A stretch of DNA of 64,000 nucleotides. Origin: Haloarcula salina. GTDB lineage: Archaea; Halobacteriota; Halobacteria; Halobacteriales; Haloarculaceae. Below the pieces are notes generated by a model. That model saw nothing but the letters and a program-made list of their open reading frames with translations. It searched no databases and was not told the DNA's origin. Numbering within the stretch: position 1 is the stretch's first letter; every line of letters begins with the position of its first letter. The position numbers and the translations under genes are program-made. Positions 40,930 to 50,552 of this stretch are shown here, piece after piece. The stretch covers positions 186,001 through 250,000 of the forward strand of contig NZ_WRXL01000001.1 of NCBI RefSeq assembly GCF_010119195.1. The letters are read 5' to 3'.

Positions 40930-41787
40930 TCAGTTGTACTCGTAGAATCCCTTGCCCGACTTCTTCCCGAGGTCGCCCGCCGCGACCTTCCGCTTGAGGA
41001 GGTACGCCGGCTTGTAGCGCTCGCCGAGTTCCTCGTACAGCGTCTCGGAGGCGTCGAGCACCACGTCGAGTCCGATGTGGTCGGCGAGTTCGAGCGGCCC
41101 CATCGGGACGTTCGTCCCGAGCGTCAGGCCGCGGTCGATGTCGGCCTTGTCCGCGACGCCCTCGTCGTACGCGCGGACGCCCTCGTTGATCCACGGCATG
41201 AGGACGCGGTTGACGACGAAGCCCGGCTTGTCGTCGGCCTCCCAGGTCTCCTTGCCGATGTCGCGGGCGAACTCGTGGCCGAGCCTTACCGTCGACTGGT
41301 TCGTCTTCTCGCCGACGACGATCTCGACGCCCTTCATCACCGGGACCGGGTTCATGAAGTGCAGCCCCAGCACCTGGGCGGGGCGGTCGGTAGCGCTGGC
41401 GATGGTGGTGATCGACAGGGTGCTGGTGTTGCTCGCGAGCACCGCCTCGGGGCCACAGACCTCGTCGAGTTCCTCGAACACCGACCGCTTGATGTCCATG
41501 TCCTCGGTCACCGCCTCGACGACGAGGTCGGCGTCGGCGAGGTCCGCCATGGCCGTCGTCCCCGCGATTCGCTCCTGTGCCGCTTCGGCTTCCGACGCGG
41601 AGACCGTCCCGCGAGCGACGAGGTTGTCGAGGCTCGCCCCGATGTCCTCGAACCCCGCGGACACCAGGTCTTCTGACACGTCGCGCATGACCACGTCGTA
41701 GCCGGCGGTCGCCGAGACCTGCGCGATGCCGTTGCCCATCGTGCCGGCCCCGACGACGCCGACGGTGTCGACTGCTTCGAGGTGCAT
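40930..41787 (-). CDS. 3-hydroxyacyl-CoA dehydrogenase
   Basis: A 285-residue NAD-dependent dehydrogenase. The Rossmann motif TVGVVGAGTMGNGIAQVSA is followed by VVEAVTEDMDIKRSVFEELD, the catalytic region ASNTSTLSITTIA and GLHFMNPVPVMKGVEIV (His-Asn), and the C-terminal dimer domain with LGLDVVLDASETLYEELG and KKSGKGFYEYN. It fits the single-domain Hbd/PaaH type. It catalyses the third beta-oxidation step, in line with the acyl-CoA dehydrogenase gene next to it. Confidence 0.95.
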   Translation of the reverse strand: MHLEAVDTVGVVGAGTMGNGIAQVSATAGYDVVMRDVSEDLVSAGFEDIGASLDNLVARGTVSASEAEAAQERIAGTTAMADLADADLVVEAVTEDMDIKRSVFEELDEVCGPEAVLASNTSTLSITTIASATDRPAQVLGLHFMNPVPVMKGVEIVVGEKTNQSTVRLGHEFARDIGKETWEADDKPGFVVNRVLMPWINEGVRAYDEGVADKADIDRGLTLGTNVPMGPLELADHIGLDVVLDASETLYEELGERYKPAYLLKRKVAAGDLGKKSGKGFYEYN

Positions 41788-42074
41788 GAGCGGTAGTTCG
41801 ACTCGTACTCGTGTAAGTCTGCCGACGGGACCGGCGACGGCCCGCGGACCGCCAGTGGAGCGACACCCGTGACATCAGATAGCGTACGTAGCGGCAATTG
41901 AGGAACGTAACGCTAGGATTCACTCGCTATGTAGTAAATGTCAGCAAAAAGATACTTATGGTGTGCCGGAGAAGCACGTCGTACTGGAACGAATCGCGGG
42001 TACCCCGCTCGCACCATGACTCGACCGGACTCCGGATCTCTCGGGTCCGACGGGTCGATTCCCGTATCTGACAA

Positions 42075-42950
42075 ATGAGCAAGTCACTCAACACCTCGGC
42101 ATCCGAGTCCGAGCAGACGGTCGCACAGGTCATCGACACCATCGCCGCGACGACGCCCGACGTTCGCCACGCGATCGCCGAGTACCGCGGCCAGAGCAAC
42201 TCCGTCAACCCCAGCGGCGACGATCAGTTGGCCGCCGACCTCCGCGCCGACGAACTGTTCGAACAGCGCGTCCTCGACATCGACGGCGTCGCCACGTACG
42301 CGAGCGAGGAGCGCGCCGAAGTCGAGACCACGGACGGCCGCCTACACGTCGCCATGGACCCGCTCGACGGGTCGAGCAACCTCGAACCCAACAGCGGGAT
42401 GGGGACGATCTTCGGCGTGTACAGCGAGCGCCCCCCGACGGCCGGGACCAATCTGCTGGCGTCCGGGTTCGTCATCTACGGGCCGATCACCTCGATGGTC
42501 GTCGCCCGGGGCGGTCAGGTCCGCGAGTACATCCTCGAAGACGGCGACAAGCGACTCGTCGACGACGACGTGACGCTCCCCGAGGAGCCGACCGTCTTCG
42601 GCTTCGGCGGCGGCGTCGACTCCTGGACCGAGGACTTCGAGTCCGTCGCCGAGGAGATCCGCTACGAACTGAAGCTTCGCTACGGCGGCGCGATGGTCGC
42701 CGACATCAATCAGGTGCTCACCTACGGCGGCGTGTTCTCCTACCCGAAGCTGCAGTCTCGGCCCGAAGGAAAGCTCCGACACCAGTTCGAGGGGCACCCG
42801 ATGGCGTACATCGTCGAGTCCGCCGGCGGGCGCTCCTCCGACGGCGAGCGGTCGCTACTGGAGACCGCGCCGGACGAACTGCACTCGCGGACGCCGCTGT
42901 ACCTCGGCAACGCCGACCTCATCGAACGGGTCGAATCGAACGTCAACTGA
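42075..42950 (+). CDS. fbp: Class I fructose-1,6-bisphosphatase
   Basis: A 291-residue gluconeogenic phosphatase. Metal and substrate motifs: ASEERAEVETT, VAMDPLDGSSNLEPNSGMGT (DPLDGSSN), KLRYGGAMVADINQVLTYGG and PMAYIVESAGGRSSDGER. The class I fold is the enzyme type known in haloarchaea, unlike the class V bifunctional enzyme of many archaea. The start ATG at 42075 follows an AT-rich region (41925-41965) that probably carries the promoter. Confidence 0.94.
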   Translation: MSKSLNTSASESEQTVAQVIDTIAATTPDVRHAIAEYRGQSNSVNPSGDDQLAADLRADELFEQRVLDIDGVATYASEERAEVETTDGRLHVAMDPLDGSSNLEPNSGMGTIFGVYSERPPTAGTNLLASGFVIYGPITSMVVARGGQVREYILEDGDKRLVDDDVTLPEEPTVFGFGGGVDSWTEDFESVAEEIRYELKLRYGGAMVADINQVLTYGGVFSYPKLQSRPEGKLRHQFEGHPMAYIVESAGGRSSDGERSLLETAPDELHSRTPLYLGNADLIERVESNVN

Positions 42951-43356
42951 CCGGCGCACGGTCAGCGGTCGCGAAGTGATCGGAGAGAACTGTTCGCTGC
43001 TCGGTCCGCGCTCGCTGTCGTTACGCGATAGTGGTCGCCGCCGCGATGAACGACCATCGGGTTCCGGACGCTGTCTCGCGCTGCTTGTTCGCCGCTTTCG
43101 TCTCGTTTCGTGGGTGATTCCAGTTCATCGCCCGATCGTACGCACCGGACGCCAAAAAGTGTTCGTATAGTGATTATTATTGATGAGAGTCAATCACGCC
43201 CCTCGGTACTGTGTGACGTTCCGAGAGCCACAGTGAGTATCGTTCCCATTCAGAAACGTCACTATTCTAACTACACTACTGGAGCGATCAGTGCCGCGGT
43301 GTCCCCGGGTCCGAAGTCGCGGGCAGCCGAACGGCAGGACGATCGTCGGACCGACC
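42951..43356. other. Gene-free region between fbp and surface glycoprotein gene
   Basis: About 400 bases with no convincing gene. The right part (43140-43290) is AT-richer, with CCAAAAAGTGTTCGTATAG and an ATTATTATTG stretch. A short open frame at 43110-43406 runs into the opposite-strand gene and has non-haloarchaeal composition. No tRNA or structured RNA was recognised. Confidence 0.5.
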
Positions 43357-45354
43357 TCAGTACCCGAGATAGATCGCGAGCGCCTTCAGCACGCCGTAGA
43401 CCGTGAGGACCAGTCCGACGAGCGCACCGAGGACCGTCCCGACGAGGCCGTCGGGCCACAGCGAGAGCGGGTTCGGGAGCGACGGCAGGGACGGAATCGG
43501 GAGGCCGCCGCCGCTGTCGCCGGTCACCGTGGCGACCGGTCGCCCGTCGACGGTCAGCTCGCCCGTCGCGTTCCCGGACACGTCGGGAACGAACGCCGTC
43601 GTCCGCGTCTCGCTCGGGGGGACTGTTACCGTCCGGCTCGTCACGATGGAGCCGTTCACCGCGACGAGGACGCGGTGGTCGCCGGTCGCCGTTCCTCGGT
43701 TCCGCAGTGCCACGGTGAGCACGACCCGCTCGCCGGGCGCGACCGTCGTCGGGTCGGCCGAGGCGTTCGTCACGGCGATCTCCGGTTCGCCCGTCTCGCG
43801 TGGCTGTGACGACTCGTCGGCGGTCGGCGCGTCGGCCGCGGCTTCCGGGGTCGACTCGGGCGGCTGCGCCTCGTCGGTCGCCGTGTCGTTCGCGACGCCG
43901 ACGACGAACGTCGACAGTCCCGGTGACCGGGCGCGATAGACGACCTGCGACGGACCGCGGCTGGCGACGGTCGTCTCCAGTTCGGTCCAGTCGCCCTGCC
44001 GCCGGAAGAGCGCGACGCTGGCCGGCGTTCCGCCGGCCGCGTCGATAGCGGTCCGGTCGACGGCGAACGTGAACGTCACGTCCTCGGCGATGGCGTCGTG
44101 GTCCACGTCGAACCGCCCCACGCCGCGGCTGTCGGTCGACGCGCCGAACGACGCAGGGGCCGGCCCGGCGCGGACGGCCACTCGCACCGACTCGTTGGCC
44201 GGGAACGATCCCACGAGGCGCTCCAGCGTGACGTTCTCGTCATCGACGAGCGGTCCGTCGGCCGCTTCGACGCGCTGTGGTCGTCCGGTGGCGTTGATCC
44301 GCGCCGTCGCGGCGGTCGCGTTCGGTCGGGTGACGGTGACGTTGCCACCCCCGCCGCCCGTCACCGTGACGACCCGGGTCACCGAGGCCGTGTTCCCCAT
44401 CGGGTCGGACACGCGCGCTTCGACCTCGTGGGTCCCCGGCGTGGCGAAGGCGACGGCGATTCGCTCGCCGGTGAGAATCGTCCCGCTGCCCAGATACCAC
44501 CGGACGGAGTCGATCCCGTTGTCGTCGGTCGAGTTCGCCGCCGAGAAGTTCACCGACTCGCCGACCGTCGCGTTCGTCGGGCCCTCGACGGTGACGGTCG
44601 GCGCGGTCCCGTCGTAGCGGAACGTCCGCTGGCGTCCGAACCTGTTCTCGTTGCCGTTTCGATCGACGGCGCTCATCAGGAGCAGCGAGTACTGGCCCTC
44701 GACCGGGAACGTGTACCGGCGGGTGTAGGTCGCCGTCGTTCCGACCCGCTCGGAGAACCCCGAGACGTTGAGCGTGTCGAGCTCCGCGCCGCCGACGGAG
44801 ATCGTCAGCGCGCTGATCGGTTCGTGCATCTCGACGACGATCTCGGCCGTCGAATTACTGACCCGCCGCACCTCGAAGGACTTGTACTTCGGAACGACCG
44901 AGTCCATCCCCGTCACGGTCACGTCCTCGTCCGGGAGTTCGTTGCCCGCCTCGTCGGTGATGCTGGCCGTGTCACTCAGGCTTACAGTGACGTTGTCCAC
45001 GTCCACCTTCCGTTCGAGCAGCAGCGAGACGCGCGCTCCGGTCCTGTTCGCGCCGGACGCGTTGACCGACGCGACGCTCACGTTGGCAACTCGTCCGGCG
45101 GTCAGAGAGAAATCCCCCGCGTCGATGGTCCCCGTATCGAGCGTGCCGCTGTCGTACAGGTAGACGTCGATGGTGGTCGCGTTCCCCCGGGTGGCGTTGC
45201 CCCACTCGGGCGGGTCCTCGTCGGCGGCGGCCGCGGGCCCCGCGACCATCCCGGCGAGCACCGGGAGCGCGAGGAGCGCGACGAGTACCGGGAGCCACCG
45301 GGCGCGCCCGCCCGACGGCGGCGCGGTCCGGGGACGGGGACCCAGAGAATACAT
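43357..45354 (-). CDS. Secreted surface glycoprotein with PKD-like and CARDB-like domains
   Basis: A 665-residue exported protein: signal peptide (LPVLVALLALPVLAGMVAG), many N-glycosylation sequons (NATRGNAT, NVS, NAS), a bacterial Ig/invasin-like N-terminal region and a PKD-type domain (PTVTVEGPTNATVGESVNFS, around residues 275-360). A PGF-pre-PGF-like region (about 370-500), a CARDB-like domain (EIAVTNASADPTTVAPGERV, about 545-625) and a C-terminal TM (GTVLGALVGLVLTVYGVLKA) follow. Probably a cell-wall-associated adhesin or S-layer-linked protein. Ligand unknown. Confidence 0.83.
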   Translation of the reverse strand: MYSLGPRPRTAPPSGGRARWLPVLVALLALPVLAGMVAGPAAAADEDPPEWGNATRGNATTIDVYLYDSGTLDTGTIDAGDFSLTAGRVANVSVASVNASGANRTGARVSLLLERKVDVDNVTVSLSDTASITDEAGNELPDEDVTVTGMDSVVPKYKSFEVRRVSNSTAEIVVEMHEPISALTISVGGAELDTLNVSGFSERVGTTATYTRRYTFPVEGQYSLLLMSAVDRNGNENRFGRQRTFRYDGTAPTVTVEGPTNATVGESVNFSAANSTDDNGIDSVRWYLGSGTILTGERIAVAFATPGTHEVEARVSDPMGNTASVTRVVTVTGGGGGNVTVTRPNATAATARINATGRPQRVEAADGPLVDDENVTLERLVGSFPANESVRVAVRAGPAPASFGASTDSRGVGRFDVDHDAIAEDVTFTFAVDRTAIDAAGGTPASVALFRRQGDWTELETTVASRGPSQVVYRARSPGLSTFVVGVANDTATDEAQPPESTPEAAADAPTADESSQPRETGEPEIAVTNASADPTTVAPGERVVLTVALRNRGTATGDHRVLVAVNGSIVTSRTVTVPPSETRTTAFVPDVSGNATGELTVDGRPVATVTGDSGGGLPIPSLPSLPNPLSLWPDGLVGTVLGALVGLVLTVYGVLKALAIYLGY

Positions 45355-45459
45355 CGGCCAACCCTACCCCGGCCTCCGACATGAATGGTCCCCCGTCATT
45401 ACGAGACGTGATAATCGGTCGGGGCAACAACTGTGGTCCTCGGGGACGTTGGCCACGGT

Positions 45460-47232
45460 ATGAAGGTCCACATCGCGGCCGAGGCGAGCCACGACGAGGC
45501 GTCGGCCATCGCGGCCGCCGTCGCCGAGCACACGGGTCGAACCGTGGAAGTGTTCGTCGGCGACGCGGAGACGCCGACGATCGTCCGCGAGGTGACGGCT
45601 GACAGGGACGGCGGGGGCGCGAACAGGGACGCGGGCGTCGATACAGACGGCCGCGGACCGACCGAGCGCGAGGAGGGCCTCCGCGAGGAGATCGCCGACA
45701 TCGAGTGCGGCGGCCCGCAGAAGTACCGCGAGCGCCTCGCCGACCAGGGCAAGCTGTTCGTCCGCGACCGACTCAAGCTGTGGTTCGGCGAGGAGGGCCT
45801 GGACTTCGAGGACGGCCGCTTCGCCAACTTCGACCATTGGCACCCGAGCGCTCCAGAAGGGTCCGACGACGACGGCGACAGACTGCCTGCGGACGGCCTC
45901 GTCACCGGCGCGGGGACGTTCGAGGGGCGGAAGGTCCACGTCGCCGCCAACGACTTCACCGTCAAGGCCGGATCGATCGCCAGCCGCGGCGTCGAGAAGT
46001 TCCTCCGCCTCCAGCAGCGCGCGCTGAAGAGCGGGCGGCCGCTGCTCTACCTCGTCGACTCCTCCGGCGGGCGGATCGACGAGCAACGCGGCTTCTTCGC
46101 CAACCGCGAGGGCATCGGGAAGTTCTACTACAACCACTCGCTGCTCTCGGGCGCGGTCCCGCAGATCTGCGTGCTCTACGGCCCCTGCATCGCCGGCGCA
46201 GCCTACACGCCGGTGTTCGCCGACTTCACCGTCATGGTCCGGGGAATGAGCGCGCTCGCCATCGCGTCGCCGCGGATGGTCGAGATGGTCACCGGCGAGG
46301 ACATCGACCTCGAAACGCTCGGCGGACCCGACCTGCACGCCCGGCACTCCGGGAGCGCCGACCTCGTCGCCGACGACGAGGAGCACGCCCGGGACCTCGT
46401 CGCGCAACTCATCACGTATCTGCCCGACAGCGCCGACGAGAAGCCCCCGCGGACCGAGGGGGTCGCGCCCGCCGCCGACCCCGCGGGCCTCGACGCCGTC
46501 ATCCCCTCGGAGCCGAACAAGGGCTACGACATGCACCGGGTCATCGAGCGCCTGGTGGACGCCGGCTCGTTCTTCGAACTCCAGGCGCAGTACGGTCCAG
46601 AGATCTTGACCGGGTTCGCCCGCGTCGACGGCCGCCCGGTCGGCGTCGTCGCGAACCAGCCGAGCCAGCGCGCCGGGGCCATTTTCCCGGACTCGGCCCG
46701 CAAGGCCGCCGGCTTCGTCTGGACCTGTGACGCCTACGACATCCCGCTGCTGTACCTCTGTGACACGCCGGGGTTCATGGCCGGTTCTTCCGTCGAGAAG
46801 GAGGGAATCCTCGAAGCCGGCAAGCGCATGATCTACGCCACCTCGCAGGCCACCGTCCCGAAGCAGTGCGTCGTCGTCCGCAAGGCCTACGGCGCGGGCA
46901 TCTACGCCATGTCGGGCCCGGCCTACGACCCCGAGGCGACCCTGGCGCTCCCGGGCAGTGAAATCGCCATCATGGGACCGGAGGCCGCGATCAACGCGGT
47001 GTACGCGAACAAACTCGACGCGATAGAGGACCCCGAGGAACGCGCCGAGCGCGAGCGGGAACTCCGGGAGGCCTACCGGGAGGATATCGACGTCCACCGG
47101 ATGGCCAGCGAGGTCGTCGTCGACGAGATTCTCCCGCCGAGCGACCTGCGCGCCGAACTCGCCGCGCGCTTCGATCTCTACGAGGACGTGGAGAAGGACC
47201 GTCCCGACAAGAAACACGGCACGATCCTCTGA
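45460..47232 (+). CDS. Acyl-CoA carboxylase carboxyltransferase subunit with N-terminal extension
   Basis: A 590-residue carboxyltransferase (AccD/PccB type). From about residue 75, motifs such as KYRERLADQGKLFVRDRL, VDSSGGRIDEQRGFFANREG, GPCIAGAAYTPVFADF and VVANQPSQRAGAIFP define the two crotonase-fold halves. The N-terminal 75 residues form an extra small domain (KVHIAAEASHDEASAIAAAV, HTGRTVEVFVGDAE), unlike typical 515-residue subunits. It likely serves propionyl-CoA carboxylation with a biotin subunit elsewhere, feeding the methylmalonyl-CoA mutase genes at 32.7-34.2 kb. Confidence 0.92.
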   Translation: MKVHIAAEASHDEASAIAAAVAEHTGRTVEVFVGDAETPTIVREVTADRDGGGANRDAGVDTDGRGPTEREEGLREEIADIECGGPQKYRERLADQGKLFVRDRLKLWFGEEGLDFEDGRFANFDHWHPSAPEGSDDDGDRLPADGLVTGAGTFEGRKVHVAANDFTVKAGSIASRGVEKFLRLQQRALKSGRPLLYLVDSSGGRIDEQRGFFANREGIGKFYYNHSLLSGAVPQICVLYGPCIAGAAYTPVFADFTVMVRGMSALAIASPRMVEMVTGEDIDLETLGGPDLHARHSGSADLVADDEEHARDLVAQLITYLPDSADEKPPRTEGVAPAADPAGLDAVIPSEPNKGYDMHRVIERLVDAGSFFELQAQYGPEILTGFARVDGRPVGVVANQPSQRAGAIFPDSARKAAGFVWTCDAYDIPLLYLCDTPGFMAGSSVEKEGILEAGKRMIYATSQATVPKQCVVVRKAYGAGIYAMSGPAYDPEATLALPGSEIAIMGPEAAINAVYANKLDAIEDPEERAERERELREAYREDIDVHRMASEVVVDEILPPSDLRAELAARFDLYEDVEKDRPDKKHGTIL

Positions 47233-47366
47233 GTGCCGAACCGGCGCGCGACGAGCGGAGTAGACGGGGACTACCACGAGAGTTTCGCCGCGTAGTCGCC
47301 GAGTAGTTAACATCGCGTCCGAGGATTTCTGGCGTAGACCACGTGGGGGCGTGGTCAGGGTGAACT

Positions 47367-47732
47367 GTGTTCGAAACCGACCGGACGGCTCCGACAGGAG
47401 CCATCGAGCGGTGGTGTAGCGTCCTGCTCGACGAGCTCGCCGCCGTCGAGCGAGAACTGTGGCTGGTGCTCGCGGTGACGCTGGCCATCGACGTGTGGCT
47501 GACGCACGTCGGCCTCCAGCACGGCTTCCACGAGGCCAACCCGGTGATGCGCGTCGCGATCGAGACGTTCGGCATCGCCGTCCTCGCGCTGACGAAGGTC
47601 GCCGTGCTGTGCGTGGGCGGGCTGGTCCGGCGGGCGCTGAGCGACCCGGGGGGCGTCGTCGTCCCGCTGGGGCTCACGCTCCCGTCCATCGGGGCCGTGC
47701 TGGTCAACGCGACCCTGTTAGCGGCGGGCTAA
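47367..47732 (+). CDS. DUF5658-like membrane protein
   Basis: A 121-residue protein with a GTG start at 47367 and three or four hydrophobic segments. The core DVWLTHVGLQHGFHEANPVM places an Asp, a Thr/His and an E-x-NP motif at helix ends, typical of the DUF5658 family (recalled). Function unknown. A GTG is preferred because the next ATG (MRVAIE) would delete the first helix. Confidence 0.72.
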   Translation: MFETDRTAPTGAIERWCSVLLDELAAVERELWLVLAVTLAIDVWLTHVGLQHGFHEANPVMRVAIETFGIAVLALTKVAVLCVGGLVRRALSDPGGVVVPLGLTLPSIGAVLVNATLLAAG

Positions 47733-47745
47733 CCGGGAACGGGGG

Positions 47746-48201
47746 TCAGTCCTCCGTCGGGGCCCGCTCGACGAGCGCGGTCCGCTCGAACGTACAGACG
47801 AGCGTGTCGTCCTGTTTGTACGCGTCGACCTGCATCGTGACGACGCCGCGCTCCTCGTCGCTGGTCAGGTGCTTTTCGAGGACTGTCGTCTCGGCGCGGA
47901 TCGTGTCGCCGTGGACGACCGGCGCGGGGTGTTCGACCGCGTCGTAGGAGAGGTTCGCGACGATGGTCCCGTCCGTGGTGTCCGGGATGGTGAGTCCCAC
48001 CGCGAGCGACATCGTGTAGAGCCCGTTGACCAGGCGCTCGCCGAACTGCGTCTCGGCGGCGAACTCGGCGTCGAGGTGGAGCGGCTGTTGGTTCATCGTC
48101 AGGTCACAGAAGCGCTGATTGTCGCTCTCGCTGACGGTCCGGCGCTTCTCGTGGGCGATGCTCTCGCCCGGGGTGAACGCCTCGTAGTACTTGCCGGCCA
48201 T
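47746..48201 (-). CDS. MaoC-like hydratase
   Basis: A 151-residue hot-dog fold protein starting MAGKYYEAFTPGESIAHEKR. The hydratase region reads MNQQPLHLDAEFAAETQFGE and RLVNGLYTMSLAVGL. The usual D-x-N-P-x-H becomes N-Q-Q-P-L-H and A-H-G becomes V-N-G, as I recall for the mesaconyl/methylmalyl-CoA-type MaoC group. It is divergent from a CitE-like lyase gene, supporting a mesaconyl-CoA/beta-methylmalyl-CoA step. That role is inference. Confidence 0.82.
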   Translation of the reverse strand: MAGKYYEAFTPGESIAHEKRRTVSESDNQRFCDLTMNQQPLHLDAEFAAETQFGERLVNGLYTMSLAVGLTIPDTTDGTIVANLSYDAVEHPAPVVHGDTIRAETTVLEKHLTSDEERGVVTMQVDAYKQDDTLVCTFERTALVERAPTED

Positions 48202-48288
48202 ACGCAAACTCTGGGAGCGGGTACGGTTTAGCCGTGGGGGACTGCCCACCACGCCATCATTTACCACGGGGGCGGGCGTAGCGGGGGT

Positions 48289-49122
48289 ATGCCCCGGAGA
48301 AGTGTGTTGTTCTCCCCCGGCGACGACGCGGCGAAGTTGCGGAAGGCGCTCGATAGCGACGCCGACGTGGTCGTCTACGACCTCGAGGACGCCGTGGCAC
48401 CCGGTGCGAAGCCGGCCGCCCGGCGAACCGTCCGAGAAGTGCTCGACGACGTGCTGCCGGCCGACCGCGAGGTGTGCGTCCGCGTCAATCCGGTCGGCTC
48501 GGGGGCCGGCGCGGACCTCGACGTCGTCCTCGACGGCCCGTCGCCCGACAGCGTGATGCTCCCCAAGACCAGCGCGGCGGCGGACGTGCGGAAACTGCGG
48601 TCGATGCTCCGGGCGCGCGGCGCGGACCGCCCCGTCCTGGCGCTCGTCGAGTCCGCGGCCGGCGTCCTCCGCGCGGAGGAGATCGCGGCGGTCGACGCGA
48701 CAGACGCGCTCGTGTTCGGCGCGGAGGATCTCGCGGGCGACATCGGCGCGACCCGGACGCCCACCGGGTCGGAGGTGTCCCACGCCCGCCAGCACGTGGT
48801 CCTCGCGGCGCGCGCGGCCGGCGTCTCACCCATCGACACGCCGTACCTCGACTTCTCCGACGCGGACGGGCTCCGCGACGAGACGCGGACGGCGATCGGT
48901 CTGGGATACGACGGCAAACTGGCGATCCACCCAGCGCAGGTCCCGGTCATCAACGGGGCGTTCGCGCCGGACGCGGACGAGGTCGCGTGGGCCGAGCGGG
49001 TCCTGGACGCGCGGGACGAGGCGGACGGCGGCGTGTTCGTCGTCGACGGCGAGATGGTCGACGCGCCGCTGGTGACGCAGGCCGAGCGGATCCTGGCGCG
49101 GGCGGGTGTCGACCGTGAGTGA
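48289..49122 (+). CDS. HpcH/HpaI aldolase, CitE-like (methylmalyl-CoA lyase family)
   Basis: A 277-residue CoA-ester lyase. Motifs: RRSVLFSPGDDAAKLRKALD, VVVYDLEDAVAPGAKPAAR (LEDAV), RVNPVGSG, VLALVESAAGVLRAEEIAAV, VFGAEDLAGDIGATR and GYDGKLAIHPAQVPVIN (metal- and CoA-binding). It belongs to the citrate lyase beta-like family that includes L-malyl-CoA/beta-methylmalyl-CoA lyase. The adjacent MaoC hydratase and glutamate dehydrogenase genes would suit the haloarchaeal methylaspartate cycle, but the cycle's defining genes are not in the window. Confidence 0.88.
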   Translation: MPRRSVLFSPGDDAAKLRKALDSDADVVVYDLEDAVAPGAKPAARRTVREVLDDVLPADREVCVRVNPVGSGAGADLDVVLDGPSPDSVMLPKTSAAADVRKLRSMLRARGADRPVLALVESAAGVLRAEEIAAVDATDALVFGAEDLAGDIGATRTPTGSEVSHARQHVVLAARAAGVSPIDTPYLDFSDADGLRDETRTAIGLGYDGKLAIHPAQVPVINGAFAPDADEVAWAERVLDARDEADGGVFVVDGEMVDAPLVTQAERILARAGVDRE

Positions 49123-49210
49123 GCAGTAGGTGCCGTCGAAGGAACCGCGAACGCGGCGCGTTTCCATGGACGGCGGTACGTTTTTCCCACTCGTCGCAGT
49201 CACGTACGGT

Positions 49211-50467
49211 ATGTCATCCGAGGTAAACCCGTTCGAGAGCCTCCAGGAGCAGATCGACGACGCGGCGGACTACCTCGAATACTCGACTGACGTGCTGGAG
49301 CGACTGAAACACCCCGAACGGGTGCTCGAAACGAACCTCTCGGTGAAGATGGACGACGGCTCGCTCGAAGTGTTCCGGGCCTACCGCTCGCAGTTCAACG
49401 GCGACCGCGGTCCCTACAAGGGCGGTATCCGCTACCACCCGCAGGTCTCTCGCGACGAGGTCAAGGCCCTCTCCGGCTGGATGGTGTACAAGTGCGCCGC
49501 CGTGAACATCCCCTACGGCGGCGGCAAGGGCGGCATCGAGATCGACCCGCGGGAGTACTCCGCCGACGAGATGGAGCGCATCACACGGTCGTTCGCGAAG
49601 GAGCTCCGCCCGATCATCGGCGAGGACCGCGACATCCCCGCGCCCGACGTGAACACCGGCCAGCGGGAGATGAACTGGATCAAGGACACCTTCGAGACGC
49701 TGGAGAACACGACCGAACCGGGCGTCATCACCGGGAAAGCGCCGGAGTCCGGCGGCAGCGCGGGCCGCGTCGAGGCGACGGGTCGCTCGGTGATGCTCAC
49801 CGCGCGCGAGGCGTTCGACTACCTCGGAAAGGACATCGAGGACGCGACCGTGGCCGTCCAGGGCTACGGCAACGCCGGGTCCGTCGCGGCGAAGCTCATC
49901 GAGGACCTCGGCGCGAACATCGTCGCCGCCTCCGACTCCTCAGGCGCGGTGTACAACCCCGACGGGTTCGACGCCCGCGAGGCGAAGGACCACAAGCGCG
50001 AGACGGGATCGCTGTCGGGCTACGACGGCGCGACCGAGGAACTGTCGAACGAAGACCTGCTGACGATGGACGTGGACCTGCTCGTGCCGGCGGCGCTCGA
50101 AAACGCCATCGACGGCGACCTCGCGGCCGACGTGCAGGCGGACATGATCGTCGAGGCGGCGAACGGGCCGCTGACGCCGAACGCCGACGACGTGCTGAAA
50201 GATCGCGACGTGGCGGTGTTCCCGGACATCCTCGCCAACGCCGGCGGCGTCACGGTGTCGTACTTCGAGTGGGTCCAGAACCGCCAGCGGTTCTACTGGT
50301 CCGAGGAGCGCGTCAACGACGAACTGGAGACGATCATCACGAACGCCTTCGAGGACCTGGTCGAGTCCTACGAGAACACCGGCGCGCCGAACTTCCGGAC
50401 GGCGATGTACGTCGTCGCCATCCGTCGGGTCGTCTCGGCCGCCGAGGAAGGCGGAATCTGGCCCTGA
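49211..50467 (+). CDS. gdhA: Glutamate dehydrogenase (Glu/Leu/Phe/Val family)
   Basis: A 418-residue hexameric dehydrogenase. Motifs: [20 protein letters not shown] (substrate Lys), [15 protein letters not shown] (catalytic Lys region), [30 protein letters not shown] (NAD(P) Rossmann), PAALENAI and [16 protein letters not shown] at 49211 is chosen over an upstream frame because [15 protein letters not shown] matches the family start. A T-rich TTTTTCCC element lies about 25 bases upstream. It interconverts glutamate and 2-oxoglutarate; coenzyme not decided. Confidence 0.94.
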   Translation: MSSEVNPFESLQEQIDDAADYLEYSTDVLERLKHPERVLETNLSVKMDDGSLEVFRAYRSQFNGDRGPYKGGIRYHPQVSRDEVKALSGWMVYKCAAVNIPYGGGKGGIEIDPREYSADEMERITRSFAKELRPIIGEDRDIPAPDVNTGQREMNWIKDTFETLENTTEPGVITGKAPESGGSAGRVEATGRSVMLTAREAFDYLGKDIEDATVAVQGYGNAGSVAAKLIEDLGANIVAASDSSGAVYNPDGFDAREAKDHKRETGSLSGYDGATEELSNEDLLTMDVDLLVPAALENAIDGDLAADVQADMIVEAANGPLTPNADDVLKDRDVAVFPDILANAGGVTVSYFEWVQNRQRFYWSEERVNDELETIITNAFEDLVESYENTGAPNFRTAMYVVAIRRVVSAAEEGGIWP

Positions 50468-50552
50468 CCCAGCGGTCTCTCGACGCGCTCAGCGTGCGAG
50501 ACGAGACCGCCGCGACCGCGGGTGTTTTGCCGGCGCTGTCCCTAACGAGCGC

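Noticed and set aside
42951-43356. Possible structured RNA in a 400-base gap
   Set aside because: No RNase P, SRP or tRNA motifs were recognisable; only AT-rich promoter-like sequence.
43110-43406. Short plus-strand frame in the gap before the surface glycoprotein
   Set aside because: Basic and Ser/Arg-rich composition, overlap with the opposite gene's end, and no domain or promoter.
32746-50467. Calling a complete methylaspartate cycle
   Set aside because: Glutamate mutase, methylaspartate ammonia lyase and mesaconate CoA-transferase are not in the window; only compatible pieces are present.
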